DNA from: Paratinospora sagittata
Taxonomy: Eukaryota; Streptophyta; Magnoliopsida; Ranunculales; Menispermaceae
Assembly: GCA_035771175.1 (NCBI GenBank)
Contig: CM069608.1
Location: 11,008,019 to 11,072,018, forward strand
Length of the DNA stretch: 64,000 nt
Direction of reading: 5' to 3'
The position numbers and the translations under genes are program-made. Positions 48,201-60,200 of this stretch are shown here, piece after piece. Below the pieces are notes generated by a model. It worked only from the letters and a program-made list of their open reading frames with translations, made no database searches and was not told the origin of the DNA. Position 1 is the first letter of the stretch. The number at the start of each line of letters is the position of its first letter.

Positions 48201-51200
48201 GGAATTAATTGATGATATCTCTTTCTTTAGAAAAAAAAACATATTAGCAAGAGTTGCCCATTGGTGATTTTTTTTTCTACCCTTGGAAAAATTAGAAACT
48301 TTACTTCTTCCCAATTAGGTGAGGGGTATGTGCATCAAAAGATATATTATGAGATGCTGAAAAAAGATGAATTTCAAGACTAAAGAAAATTTCTCCCTCC
48401 TAAAATCTGTACATTGGCATGCATTCATCTTATGATGAAAGTGTAACATGTTTAATTTTTTTTTCCCTCTTGAATATGCAATGTATCATTAACATGGTGC
48501 TTGAGAGTGAAAAAAAATGATGTTAAATATGTGAAGCATGTCACACCTCCTTAGCATGTGCATTGCATCAGTTGAAGACCAAGGTAGAAAGTGAACAAGA
48601 GTTATGAAAAACAACATCGGTTCACTCCTCCTAGTGTGCACATGAAGAAAAGATATTTAAAAAGAAAGGGTAGTAGTTGTAAACTTACTAACATTTTTCA
48701 TCCTCGTGGCGACTTAAACTTATTGTAAAGATCATCGACATGTCTACGAAAATTGTTGTAGCACTCATCCAAATGTGACACGTGGTAGTCTAGCCTAGCT
48801 AGCCTCTCCATGGGGCTCCTCTACAACAATATTTGTGGAGTCAAAGTGATCAATGATTTCTACTGAAGGTGTGAATTGTTGCTCATGTGATCGGAGGAGC
48901 GAGAGGTTCTTTTTGTTCTTCATATTGTTGTTCCTCTTCTTCTTGTGCTTCTCCTCATCCATAGATAGCTTTCTTGTGAGACTCAATAGGAGTTGTTGAG
49001 CAAAGTCTCTTCCCCATTCAAATTGACTCCAAAATGCCCAAAAACTCTAGTAAGATATCCTCGTGTGTTAGTGTTTTCCCTCTCAAAATGGCTTCATGCA
49101 TTTCATTCAAGTTTCAATATGAAAAATAGTTTACACATTGAATTCTATTTTTGATGCCAAAAATCTTGAAGATCTAGACTAGTAGGACTAAGACTAAATA
49201 TATTAAATATAATATCAGTGGAAGTAGAAATATGGATGAAGAGACAATGAGGGAGTGACCGAAGGACCCCAATGAAAGGAGGGGGGTTTGGAGGGGCACC
49301 CCCCAAGCTAGGTAGTGAGTTAAGGGTGAAAGCCCACTTTTGCTCGTGTTTCATGCGTGCTTGTATGAATTGCATAAGTCAAAAAGATTGAAAGTCAAAA
49401 GTTAACAAGGAGTGAAAATTTAGGTAATTGGGATCCATTATTCATTGAGAAGGAAGGAGAAATAGGTAAGGATGTAAGTGAAGAGAGAGTTAAACTAGGA
49501 TGGGTTTGCTAGAGGAGTACTTCTGCATTATTATCAGATCGACACATCCCATCGACATTGAAGGAAAATTTCATAAAACTACTATTAGGCCAACTATGTT
49601 GTATGGAATAGAATGTTTCACAATAAAGAAACAACACATGGACAACTAAGTGTAGCTTAAAAGCAAATATTAAGATGGATATGTGATAAAATATTACAAA
49701 AATAAAATTAGAAATGGGTGCATCCGAGCAATGGTAGAAGTAGCCCCAATATGAGGCACAAATGAGAGAATTTGTCCTGGAAGTGGAATAACTGCTAAAA
49801 CGCCGCAACCATCACAGGGTTTATGTACAGAACGGGTAACCCCTTATGGCTTGTATTTGAAGACATGGAAAGTACCTCCAATGTTGATGAGTAGGATTTG
49901 ACAATAGGTTTGAGTCGGTGATTCAAAGACTTCCTTTCCTCGATCTTGAATCATGTTCAAATTCAGGAATTATGATACTAGTTGAGACATAGACACGAAT
50001 TCCAACATGAAAGATCCTTTTCTGGCTCTCTTTTTAGCCCTATGTCTCTTGTCCCTTGGGGATCTTCCTCCATTAGCAGGTTTTTTAAAAAAATTGGAAA
50101 TAAAAAAAGAGAAAATCAATTGAGGTGGTTTGAACGTGTACGATGAGGACCTTTGAATGTGTCAATTAGGAGGAGTGACCTATTAACAATCCATGGTAAT
50201 GATGAGGTTGACGAAGACCTAAAATAACATGAATAGAGATAATTAAGAAAGATATAATTATTCATAATTGAAATGTTGACTTAGTTGCGAAGAAGATGAA
50301 ACATATTCATATAATTGACCCTATGTAGTTAGGAAAAGGCTTAGCTTAGTTGAGTTTTAATTCAAAGGTTTAAGTGATTTGGTTATGGAAAGGGTGAACT
50401 AACGACTAATTGGTAAAAAAAGTAACTTCACCAAAGGAGGGAGAAACTTAATTAAATTCATATCTACTCTTGTTTTTTATTCCTTGGGAATTGGCATGCA
50501 TCCCATGTTTTCTTTTCTGATGATATGTGAGTTTCATCAATTCTATTTGGTAAAAGTCAACTCATGTTGCCCTAAAGAAGAGGGAGGATTGGTGAATGTT
50601 TGATAGATAAATGAGAAGATCATTTTGGAATTGCTTGTGGAGAAAGATAAAAAATTGCCAAAACCAAATTGTTTTTTTTTTTTTTTTTTGACATGAAACA
50701 TACTATTTATATATTTAATGTTAAAAGCCAAAGGGACGAGATGTCCCGTTGGTTGTTACAAAGATTCCAGGATGGCGTTCCAGTTGAACATCCAATCCCC
50801 AAAACTGTAGCCTAAAAATTGCTTACATGAACTGACCCAAGTTACAAACAAAAAAAGGGTGTGCTCCCACAACCTGTTACTACTATTAAAGCAGTCATTA
50901 AAGATTCTACTGTTCCTTTCTACCCAAATACACCGAATGTTTGCAAAATAACTACATTTTCAATACTATTTTAAACTACTAGTCAAATGAGCACTAGGGA
51001 AAACAAGAAAGGAGTTATGATCTGGAGGAGGCAGCAGCTGGCATCTTCTCCACCAAAGGTTCCAAAGCTTCTTCCTTCACTCTTTCACAATCACCAAACA
51101 CATGCTCAATTGATTCCTCATCCTTCATAGATAAGCACCTACGATTATCCTTCTCGACTTCATTCGTGACTCGAATGATCGGAGCAATCTCAGAGAGCAA

Positions 51201-54200
51201 CGACGGAACAACTTCACTATCAAACAACAATTCACTGATATTCCCGGCGGTTTGAGTCCGCATCAGCCGCCTCGTCGGCGGCTGATCACCTCCTCTCCTG
51301 AAAGACATCTTCAGATCCAACTAATGAAGCAACAAAAACAGATTCGAAACCCTAATAATAACACATAATCAAATCAGCTTCAAATGACGCAAGTTTCACT
51401 TCAGAATCAAAATCAGTAACACCATAACCACAAGAACAGAGGTCGATCGCAAGATCACAGAGATCAAGAAGCTTCGTGAAGAAGAAATAGTTGTGCAGAA
51501 GAGAAGGAAGAAGATAAAGTGAGAGAGTGAGAGCGAGTGGAACTGCAGCTCTAAGCTAACTAATGGAAGAGAAAGGTGGAGAAGAGGAACTTAGCGTGAA
51601 GGAAAGACAACGAAGTGGACTCCAAAACCAAATTGTTAAGTCTAAATATTACAGTAATTTGAAGAAGAAAGATGATTAGTATGTTTAGGATCAAAATGGG
51701 CAAGCAAGTTGGAAAGGGTGCAGTAAATTAGTGGTGGGGTAGAGAAATAGAATCAAGCTTTCTTGGGTTTTAGACATGCCTTTGCTCATATTATTTACAG
51801 CACTACTTAAAATCGTTGATATGAAAAGATGTGGAAAAGATCCTTCATTAAAAGAAAGGATTAAGATCTTTCTTGGGACTTGGCTTTTCCTAAAAGTATA
51901 AATGGAGAAATGAAGTAAATGGCCTTGCTGATTGTCATGCATTAAGATGGACACATTTAGGTCGTCATAAGAAGGGCGAGTTTTCTATTTTTTTATTCTA
52001 CAATGTGCTTATTTCCCTTTCTTTGTCTTCTGTATTTTGATCTTGGTGGATGTGATTACTTTGTTTTCTAATTAGGTTCATTAGGGGGCTTGGTATTTTG
52101 CGACCATCTTGCATATTTCTTAAATCTTCCTTTTCTTTTTCTTTTTCAATTCCTAGTGCATTGTGCTTTAATTGCCATTGACCATTATAAGTGGTGACTT
52201 TTAGGTTTTTGTGTGGCATTGCCACTCTTCTATAGTTCTATGTACTTGAGCTCGTCCATGGGACCATGTTACCATTTCACGTCCTTTGTGGTTGAATAAC
52301 AATAGCTTCCTTTTCACATGGGAAGAATTAATTTCCAGTCTATCATAATCCATATGATGAAGGAATTATGTTGAAATCTTGATTTCAAGGGGAATTTTAC
52401 GAACTGTATAACAGAAGAATCATCATCATCATAATTAAGAGGATAGCTAGATATGCGTAAAAGGCTGAGTTCTACTATCTACTAGCAAACTAAGATGAAT
52501 ATGGTAAAAAACCAAAGTGAGCCTTAGAAATAAATTCCTTGTGCTATTGGTAAATCACATGAATAAGATGGTGATTAATTGATTAGTGAAATTTTATATG
52601 GAATGATTGTATCATTGTCATTTGTGCTTCCTATGTTGGCTAATAGTAGGATTGGAAGGATGTGGACCATGTGGAAAAGAAGGCTATTGTTAAAGGTGTT
52701 TTCGTGGAGCATACCGAGAAAGATTGATAGGTAGACTAACGTAAAAGCGATTCTTTTGCTTTAGCTTGATCAAAGTCACTAATATTCCTTTGCAAGGATA
52801 GGGGCCTTTTTGCTTTGTTTTGTTTTTTATTTTTATTTTTTATCATAAATTTAGTTGCGACTGAAATGGTGGACCCTTTGATTGATTGTTGGGGAGGAGT
52901 GGTTGGTGGCCCAATCCCTTTTTTAAAGGAATTGCTTTCGATAGATTAATAATTTCATTCTTCTTTCTTCCAAGCCTTTCCACCATAAGGTCCCTTATGC
53001 TTTCTGTTTGATGGTGCACTCCTAATTGCTGATGTAGGCAACTGGCAAATTTGAATAAGCTTGACTTAATTATGGTTCATTCCTAAGAGTATAATTCACC
53101 AAAAAAATAGGGGAGGTTCTAAGGCCTTGGACATATGCACATATGGACCTAAAGGAGGAGAGAGAATTAACTAAGGAAGCACATCTTTTATGAATGATCA
53201 AGATGCTGAAGTTTGCGTTGATCTTTGTTATCAATGAAGTAAATATACTAGCAACTTGGGAACCTTAGTTTGATTGTCATGTACTTGGGTTGTGCTTAAG
53301 CTAAGTTTTCCCAAATTTAGTCTGGTTCCTAGATATATAAAAAAAAGATCCTTAGTAAATATCAATTCATAGATCAATGGTGTGGATTTTCTGCAATCAA
53401 GTCTTCATAAAGTGGATGTTTTTCCTATTCTTTATCTACTAAGTTTGAAGGAAGCAGATTCATGTAATTGACCCCTAGTAATTGGGAAAAGGGTTAATTG
53501 AGTTGATTTGGGTAGAGTATAAAGTGGGATACACTTGAGCGCGATGCTATTGCCACCCAATGTAGTTGGGAAAAGGCTTAGTTGAGTTAAGTTGAGTATA
53601 AAGTGGGATATACTTGATTATGAGGCTATTGCAACCAACTACTGGCCATTCGATGATCCATTTAGAATCTATTGATTTTTTATATCAACATGTTCAATGC
53701 TTTGCTAAGTTTGAGAAAAGTTTCATAATGTTTATGGATTAATCACCAGTTTCAAAGACATGCCTTTTCTTTTGTGTTTCTGGGCTGTACTCACATAAAA
53801 AATTATATATTCCATCTACCTACCCTTTCACTATTTTCCTAGTATGTCAACTTTTTATATACTAATTGAATTTATCATTTAGAACCCCAAGAGGTTGGTA
53901 CCGCATGGGTTGAATTCTCCATTCCTATAAAAAAAGGCCTCCTCCCTTTGAGTCTCTCGGCATGTGGGGGTAGGGAAATCTGCACGTTGCTCTAAGGGTA
54001 TATTTGGGCTAGGGGCTTAGATACCCTCGATTATTAAAAAAAAAGGAAAAAAAATCTATGAGTACAAAAGGAAAAAAATGTGACTAGAATATTCCATCAT
54101 TAGGTAACAACACAACAGAAGTGAAATTCACATATTGTATTATTAATGTTAGAGGCTTCCATTTACAAAATCCCAATTTCTTGTTGGGATGGGAAAGAAA

Positions 54201-57200
54201 GTGATTTTCTCATATTATTAATTGATAAAGCAAAAGAATTCAATTCCACCATTTTTATTTTTATTTATTTTTTATAAGAAAGATACGTAACCCTTTGTAG
54301 AGCGGAGTCGAGGAAGTGGATTCAAGTAGTAGAAAAGATATAGTCAGGAAAAGGCTTTTGAACTTTGATGATAAAGATGTATATAGATATATGAAGGAAT
54401 CGAGGTATAGAATAGAGAGCAAGTGGTCCTCCAAGAGTGACAACAAATTACGCTATTGTTGGTGTGAGGAAAATTTCATATTTTTTTCTAAAAACATACA
54501 ATATTTAGGTGCCTCTTCCAAGCCATGTGCTATCCTCTACAAGCTTAGAACATTATTAACCCCTTTAGAGAAAGTGAACATTTCTCCTTTCTTTACTCTA
54601 ATTTGGGCTTTTTGTAAGAACCTTCCTCAATGGAATGAACAAGGACTAAAAATTCAATAAAAAAATGCAAAAATTCGAGCAAAAATTCGATAAAATTCGA
54701 CAAAATTTGATGAAATTAGACAGAGAAGTAAAAAAGATGTTACTTCATCAATAAAAAATAAAAAAACACTAATAATTATGTATTATTTTCAACTTCATCA
54801 ACCAACATAGCAATATAAATTTTAAAAAATAATTTAACAAGTTAACAAATTATGTAGTTTATGGAATATGCTTTACCAAAAAAAAAAAAAAAAAGAAGCA
54901 AAATAAATAAATAGTTAAAGTCGAAATAAGATAAAAACTTAAAAATAAATTAAAAGATTTCCTAAAGTCATCTTTTTTTAGTTAACTCTTATGAAACAAG
55001 ATTAATAAACAACACATTCAAATAATAAACTAATAAATTAAGCATGATAGAATTCAAACTAGTAAAGTATATGGTCGAGAAGCAAGTCACCACAAAATTA
55101 AATATCAAAATAAAGAAAACAAATTAAGACCAAAAGCCGTCATTCAAATTCATCAACTCACTTAACAAGATTGATTTTGTTAGGTCGCTTATTGATATTT
55201 TTATCTATTAAAAGTGTCTATTTATATTAGTTTTTAGCTTATACTACAATAAATTTAGATATTTAAGCATATATGCAAAAATTCTCTAAACTTCTCTAAT
55301 TTAGCAAATTTTTACAAAAATTCTCCATGTCGAATTAAACTTCTCCGAATTAATTCTGATTTTTGAAGGTCGAAGTTTAGGGCGAAATTAAAGTTTCGTA
55401 CCTTGGGAATGAAGTTTTAAAAGCATGGGCTACGAAATTAGGAAATGCATTTTAAATGCACTAATAATGGTTTTCAATTATTAGAAAAATAATTTCTGAA
55501 AAAAAACTGGTTAGTTAATGATATTTTGGTCTATCCCCTCCAGATTAAGAAATTGAGAACGACATTATCGATTTGAATTATCCTCCACCTAAGTAAATTT
55601 CCAATCCAACATAATGAGAAAATGGAATTCTCCACCTCCTACCACTTGTTGGCCAATGACGTCCTTAGTGTTTGTGGCCATGCTCTAGAGGGATTAAGGG
55701 GGACGTAAGTCCCCAATACCAGCTGACCTCAAAAAAAAGAAGAAGAAAAAATGACATCCAACTTGGTAGAAATTTATGCCCGAGTAAAATGTTATAAATT
55801 AGGCCTCTTGATATAGTACATGTTTGTTTTAAAACTTAATCTTCTTGCCTTTTGAGATGTAAAATTATGAATTGAATTTTTATGTATTCAAATTTTGCTA
55901 ATGTATGAAGGGCGGGCCTTGGCACAATTGCTAAAGGTTGCTCTATTATGACCTAGAGGTTATGAGTTCTAATTCAGAAATAGCCTCTCCAACATGGAGG
56001 TAAGATTGTGACATTGTGTAAATTGTCCCTCCCTAAGACCCTGCAATGGTGGGAGTCTTGTGCATTTGGCACACCTTACATCCTAAATTCTGCTAGCGTG
56101 TCTTTTAATAAATAATAGAGCTAGTCCTCTTGTTCTTTCATGTGAAATACTTAGTTCCATCTTCATACGTCACTATCATAGTAAGTACAGATATGGTATT
56201 TTTTGAGATCTTTAACTTTCTTCCTTCATTTCATCTTTTTCTTTAATAATTTTCGTTAGAGATTGTGATATTATGTGCATGCTTTTTTGTTTTTTTCTTT
56301 AATCACTGTGTCATCTCCTAATGCCATTAGATAGGTTGATCAATTATTAGATCTTCACTTAATTCTTTTTACTCATTCCTATTTATGACAAATTACTAAA
56401 GTTCCTTGGGGGGGATAGACTTAACTTTTCAATTCTTCTTTTCCAATACAAGTTTCCCCTTCTCATATCATCCCTTCACGACCTTTAGTTTTGATAGATT
56501 TTACTTCTACCTAATAATATATGATCTACTCAAATTTTGGGGTCTTTAACTTAGCAGGCCCCCTTAATTTTTTTTAATAGTCTGTACTATTTATGACAAA
56601 TTTGCAGAAGTTCCTTTTGGGGAATAAACTGAACGTTTCTGTTGTTCGCTTTCTTTCTAAGATTTAAGATTTTGACTTTCTCCATTATATCTCATTCCTT
56701 CACCACTTTTAATTTTATACATATATGCATTACTTAAATGTGGGGCCTTAGCAGTTGCCTAAATGGCCTCATAATTGAGCCAGCTCTGATAAAGGCAACA
56801 CGAGAGTTGTCTGCCATCCTTGTGGAGCACAACTCCTTTGTTGACTTGCCATCCTCATCTATTTGTCTTTTATTTTGTCCTCTTGTGTTATTTTGCCACC
56901 TTTTAAACTACCGTGTTCTGTGTTTCTTTCTTTGATCTGGACACTCGTAACTCCATAGCAGAAACATTTCATCAACCATTAATCGGTGATATTTTCTCCC
57001 TTACATCAAGCCTTCTCAAATTACAGAAAAGAAGCTTTGGCTTGTTAATAAATTAGACTGTATGAAGACGGCAGCTGATGCGCCATCATATAGGATTGTT
57101 CTCTCTGTATATCTTCCACATCCTAGTTCAGTGACTGATGCTGGTATTTTAGACTCATGTGTGTTTCTTTGGATGTATCCCAGGACCATCATACTGCCAA

Positions 57201-60200
57201 TGCAATAGGGTCGAAGTCTTACAACACTCTTATGGGAGAACTTGTTGCCCTTGAAACAAGAAATCCTGAGGGAGAAAATAAGAATACTGAAGAAGATTGT
57301 GTTGATTTTGCTGCTGCCACAACGGCCACTTTAGGAGTTCCCTCTCCATGCCTTTCACGAGGAAGATCTTTTGATGATTCTCCTCGTTCTGTCTCTAGTG
57401 ATCAGAAAGTAAGAAAGGGAGATCTAGAGGAGGAAGAGGAACTTTTGAGAGTCTTGAAATTGTCCGAAACTGAAACACCAAATTCCTTGGATGAACCTCG
57501 ATTAGCTGAGACATATAGTAAAGATTTGTCTGCAAGTTCAGCTGAAAGTCAAGAAAACAAGAGTGCTGGATTAGAAGACCTTGGAGATGCTGCTGACGGT
57601 CACCCCAAGGATGAGCAGCAATTCCAGCATCTTGATCTTTCTGCATTACATGATTCAAATGTCTTGAACAGTTGCAGTAATGACAGGTTGTCTTCAAAAA
57701 CTAGTTATGAGGAAACAAATCATTCAATTTCACATATACATGCAATAAATCCCTTTGACCTATTAAGTTCAGAAGAAACTGAATTGATGGAGCAATCCAG
57801 TAATAGTGCATTGGTTCAGAATCAAAGTGAATCTTTACCTTCACTGAACGAAGATTTGTCCATTCCATGCAATGACCACATGCAGAGTCCAGATGCGGAT
57901 CAAGAAGTTCCAATGACATGCCCGCAGGATGCTTTGATGTCTTTAATTGATCATGAGAGAGAAGAGAACGAAAGTGCTGGCAAAACATTAGTATCTGCTC
58001 CATCTGCACCAAAGACAGAATCTGATTTTGTTGACAGCATGAGACAAAATGGAGACCTTCCCAAGGGTGACACCTCAAGTGTCAATGGTGGTGAACCCCT
58101 CTATGAAGGAGAGGACTGCATACTTGATTCAGGACGTTCATACGAAAATCGAGAGCCTATGTATGAAGGTGAGCAAATTCTGGCCGAACAAGCTGACAAA
58201 GGCACAGGAGATACTTCTGATATACAATCAAAGGATGATATAACTCCACAGAAGGGTAAAGTAATGCTATATGTTAATGAAGTTGATGATTTGGTTGACA
58301 TGAGTTGTTTGGATTGCCAATAGCTTCTTTTCAAGACTCCTTTTTGTTCCTTTTTGAGCAAATTTCTTTTTTTCTATCAAATTGTTTGCAGGCGAACAGA
58401 TTAGGAACTTCTTGAGAAACAATGCAAGCCAGCTGACGATATATGGGTATTTGTTTCTCTATTTCTCTTTGTAACTTTTGTTTATCTTTACTGTGTATTC
58501 CTTTTCTGCTTTGCAGGACATTTAGATTTTTTCTTTTTCCCCCTGATGTTTTTTCTTTCTTTTTTCTTTCTCTCAGCTTATTTTGCCTACAGGAAGGTCT
58601 GAAAGAACGTGAGCTTTGTGTTTTTTTCCGCAACAATCATTTCAGCACCATGTTCAAAGTCAGTTATGCTTGTTTTTTTCAGTTGATTTTTTGTTGTTAA
58701 CTTGGTTGCCCATAGCTGTTAACCTAGTTATCCACTTGCCCCCAGCATGATTATATGAGATACTCACAAGCTGTTGGATTAAATGCAGTTCAATGGAGAG
58801 CTTTATCTCCTAGCCACTGATCAAGGTTACATAAACCAGCCAGATTTGGTATGGGAAAAGCTGAATGAGGTCAGTTATTTTTTTGCAATTCTCTTGTTTT
58901 TAGTGAGGGAAAAATTGTGTATAGACATTTAAGCATTCTCCCATATGTAGCTCCTTAGTCTCTTTTCTGTGTTACTGCCCTAACCAATAGTTTGTGTTTT
59001 AAGAATTTAAATAATTAGATATGTTCATTGCTTGGTCAAACAAATAAATTTAGGATCCTGGGCGCATTTTCAACATAAATTGCAATATACTGCCGTCTTG
59101 TCATAGTATGGTAATATTGTATTTTTGATTAAACATTTGAGTTTGAGATGAAAAAGCGGTGTGACTATTATTCTAAGAATATGTGGAAACATGGGCATTG
59201 GTTGATAACTCAAAACTAAAATAATGAAGCTGTAAAAACAAGGAAAGCTTGCAATGCATATTCACACACGAATATATGAAAATCTGCATGTCAGTATTCG
59301 AAATGCCTACGAAAGTGGCCCAGGTAATTGAAAGAATGATGAGTAGATTTCTTTGGAAGGGAGAAGATAAAGGGAGGGGGTTGCCTCTTTAAGTGGGAAG
59401 TTGTGAAGAGAAGGGTTGATCAAGGGCTCTAGCGATTCTTAGAGATGAGGAATAAGGCACTAACGGGAAGTGGTTGTGCGGTTCTTATCAGAAAAGGAGT
59501 CATTGCGGGGCAATGTTATTAGAAGCCGACATGGAGTACAAACAAGCTCAAGACATGCTAATTTAGTACCCAAAGCAATGTATAGAAGTCCTTGAAAATT
59601 TATTCACTCCCTGTATCCCATTTTCTCAAGCCTTAATAGATTAAAAGTGGGTTGCGGGGATACTTTTAGGCTTTGGGAAGACATCTGGTGTGGCACAAAT
59701 AGTTTTCAAATCCTTTTTCCCAGTGTGTACAGGCTGTCAACTAATCAGCTCTTTTGTAATTCCCCTAGGTGATAACGGAGTAGGAGGGTCTAAGAACCTA
59801 TCACTAATTAGAAGGCCTGTCTGATAGGGAATCCCAAGAAGTAGCATCTTTTTTTGAGTGTTTTGAAGGATACCAATTGCCGGGTGGAAGGTATAAAGTA
59901 ATTCGGACCTTACATTACTCAGGAACCTTCACCTCTCAGACCTTTTTACACCACTTGAACTTATCACTAGTGGCCACCTCACATTTCCCACACAAATTTA
60001 TATGGAAAGCTCATATGCCATCTAAAGCAAAATTCTTAGGATGAACCACTGTTCATGGTAAGTTGAATTGGGCACACATGTTGCCGAGAAGGTTTTGGAA
60101 GTGGGCTATCTCACCAAATTGCTGCTATCTAAGTAAACGAAACAGTGAACCATTTGTCATCTGTTTCAAGAATGTGATTTCACTAATTGCAAATAGGGGA

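Larger units (their letters stand above)
40041..57183 (+). other. intron 4 of the MINDY gene, 17.1 kb
   Basis: The donor is CAG|gtatgc at 40040/40041 and the acceptor is tatcccag at 57183. The protein reads straight across ([12 protein letters not shown]). Most of the intron consists of LINE, SINE and copia remnants listed separately. No exon-like coding sequence for this gene is seen inside. Confidence 0.9.

Noticed and set aside
56738..56935. 65-codon frame just before exon 5 as an extra exon
   Set aside because: The conserved junction [12 protein letters not shown] leaves no room for an extra exon, and the frame has no recognisable domain.
58049..58361. Small frames on both strands within exon 5
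   Set aside because: They overlap the real coding frame and have no independent support.
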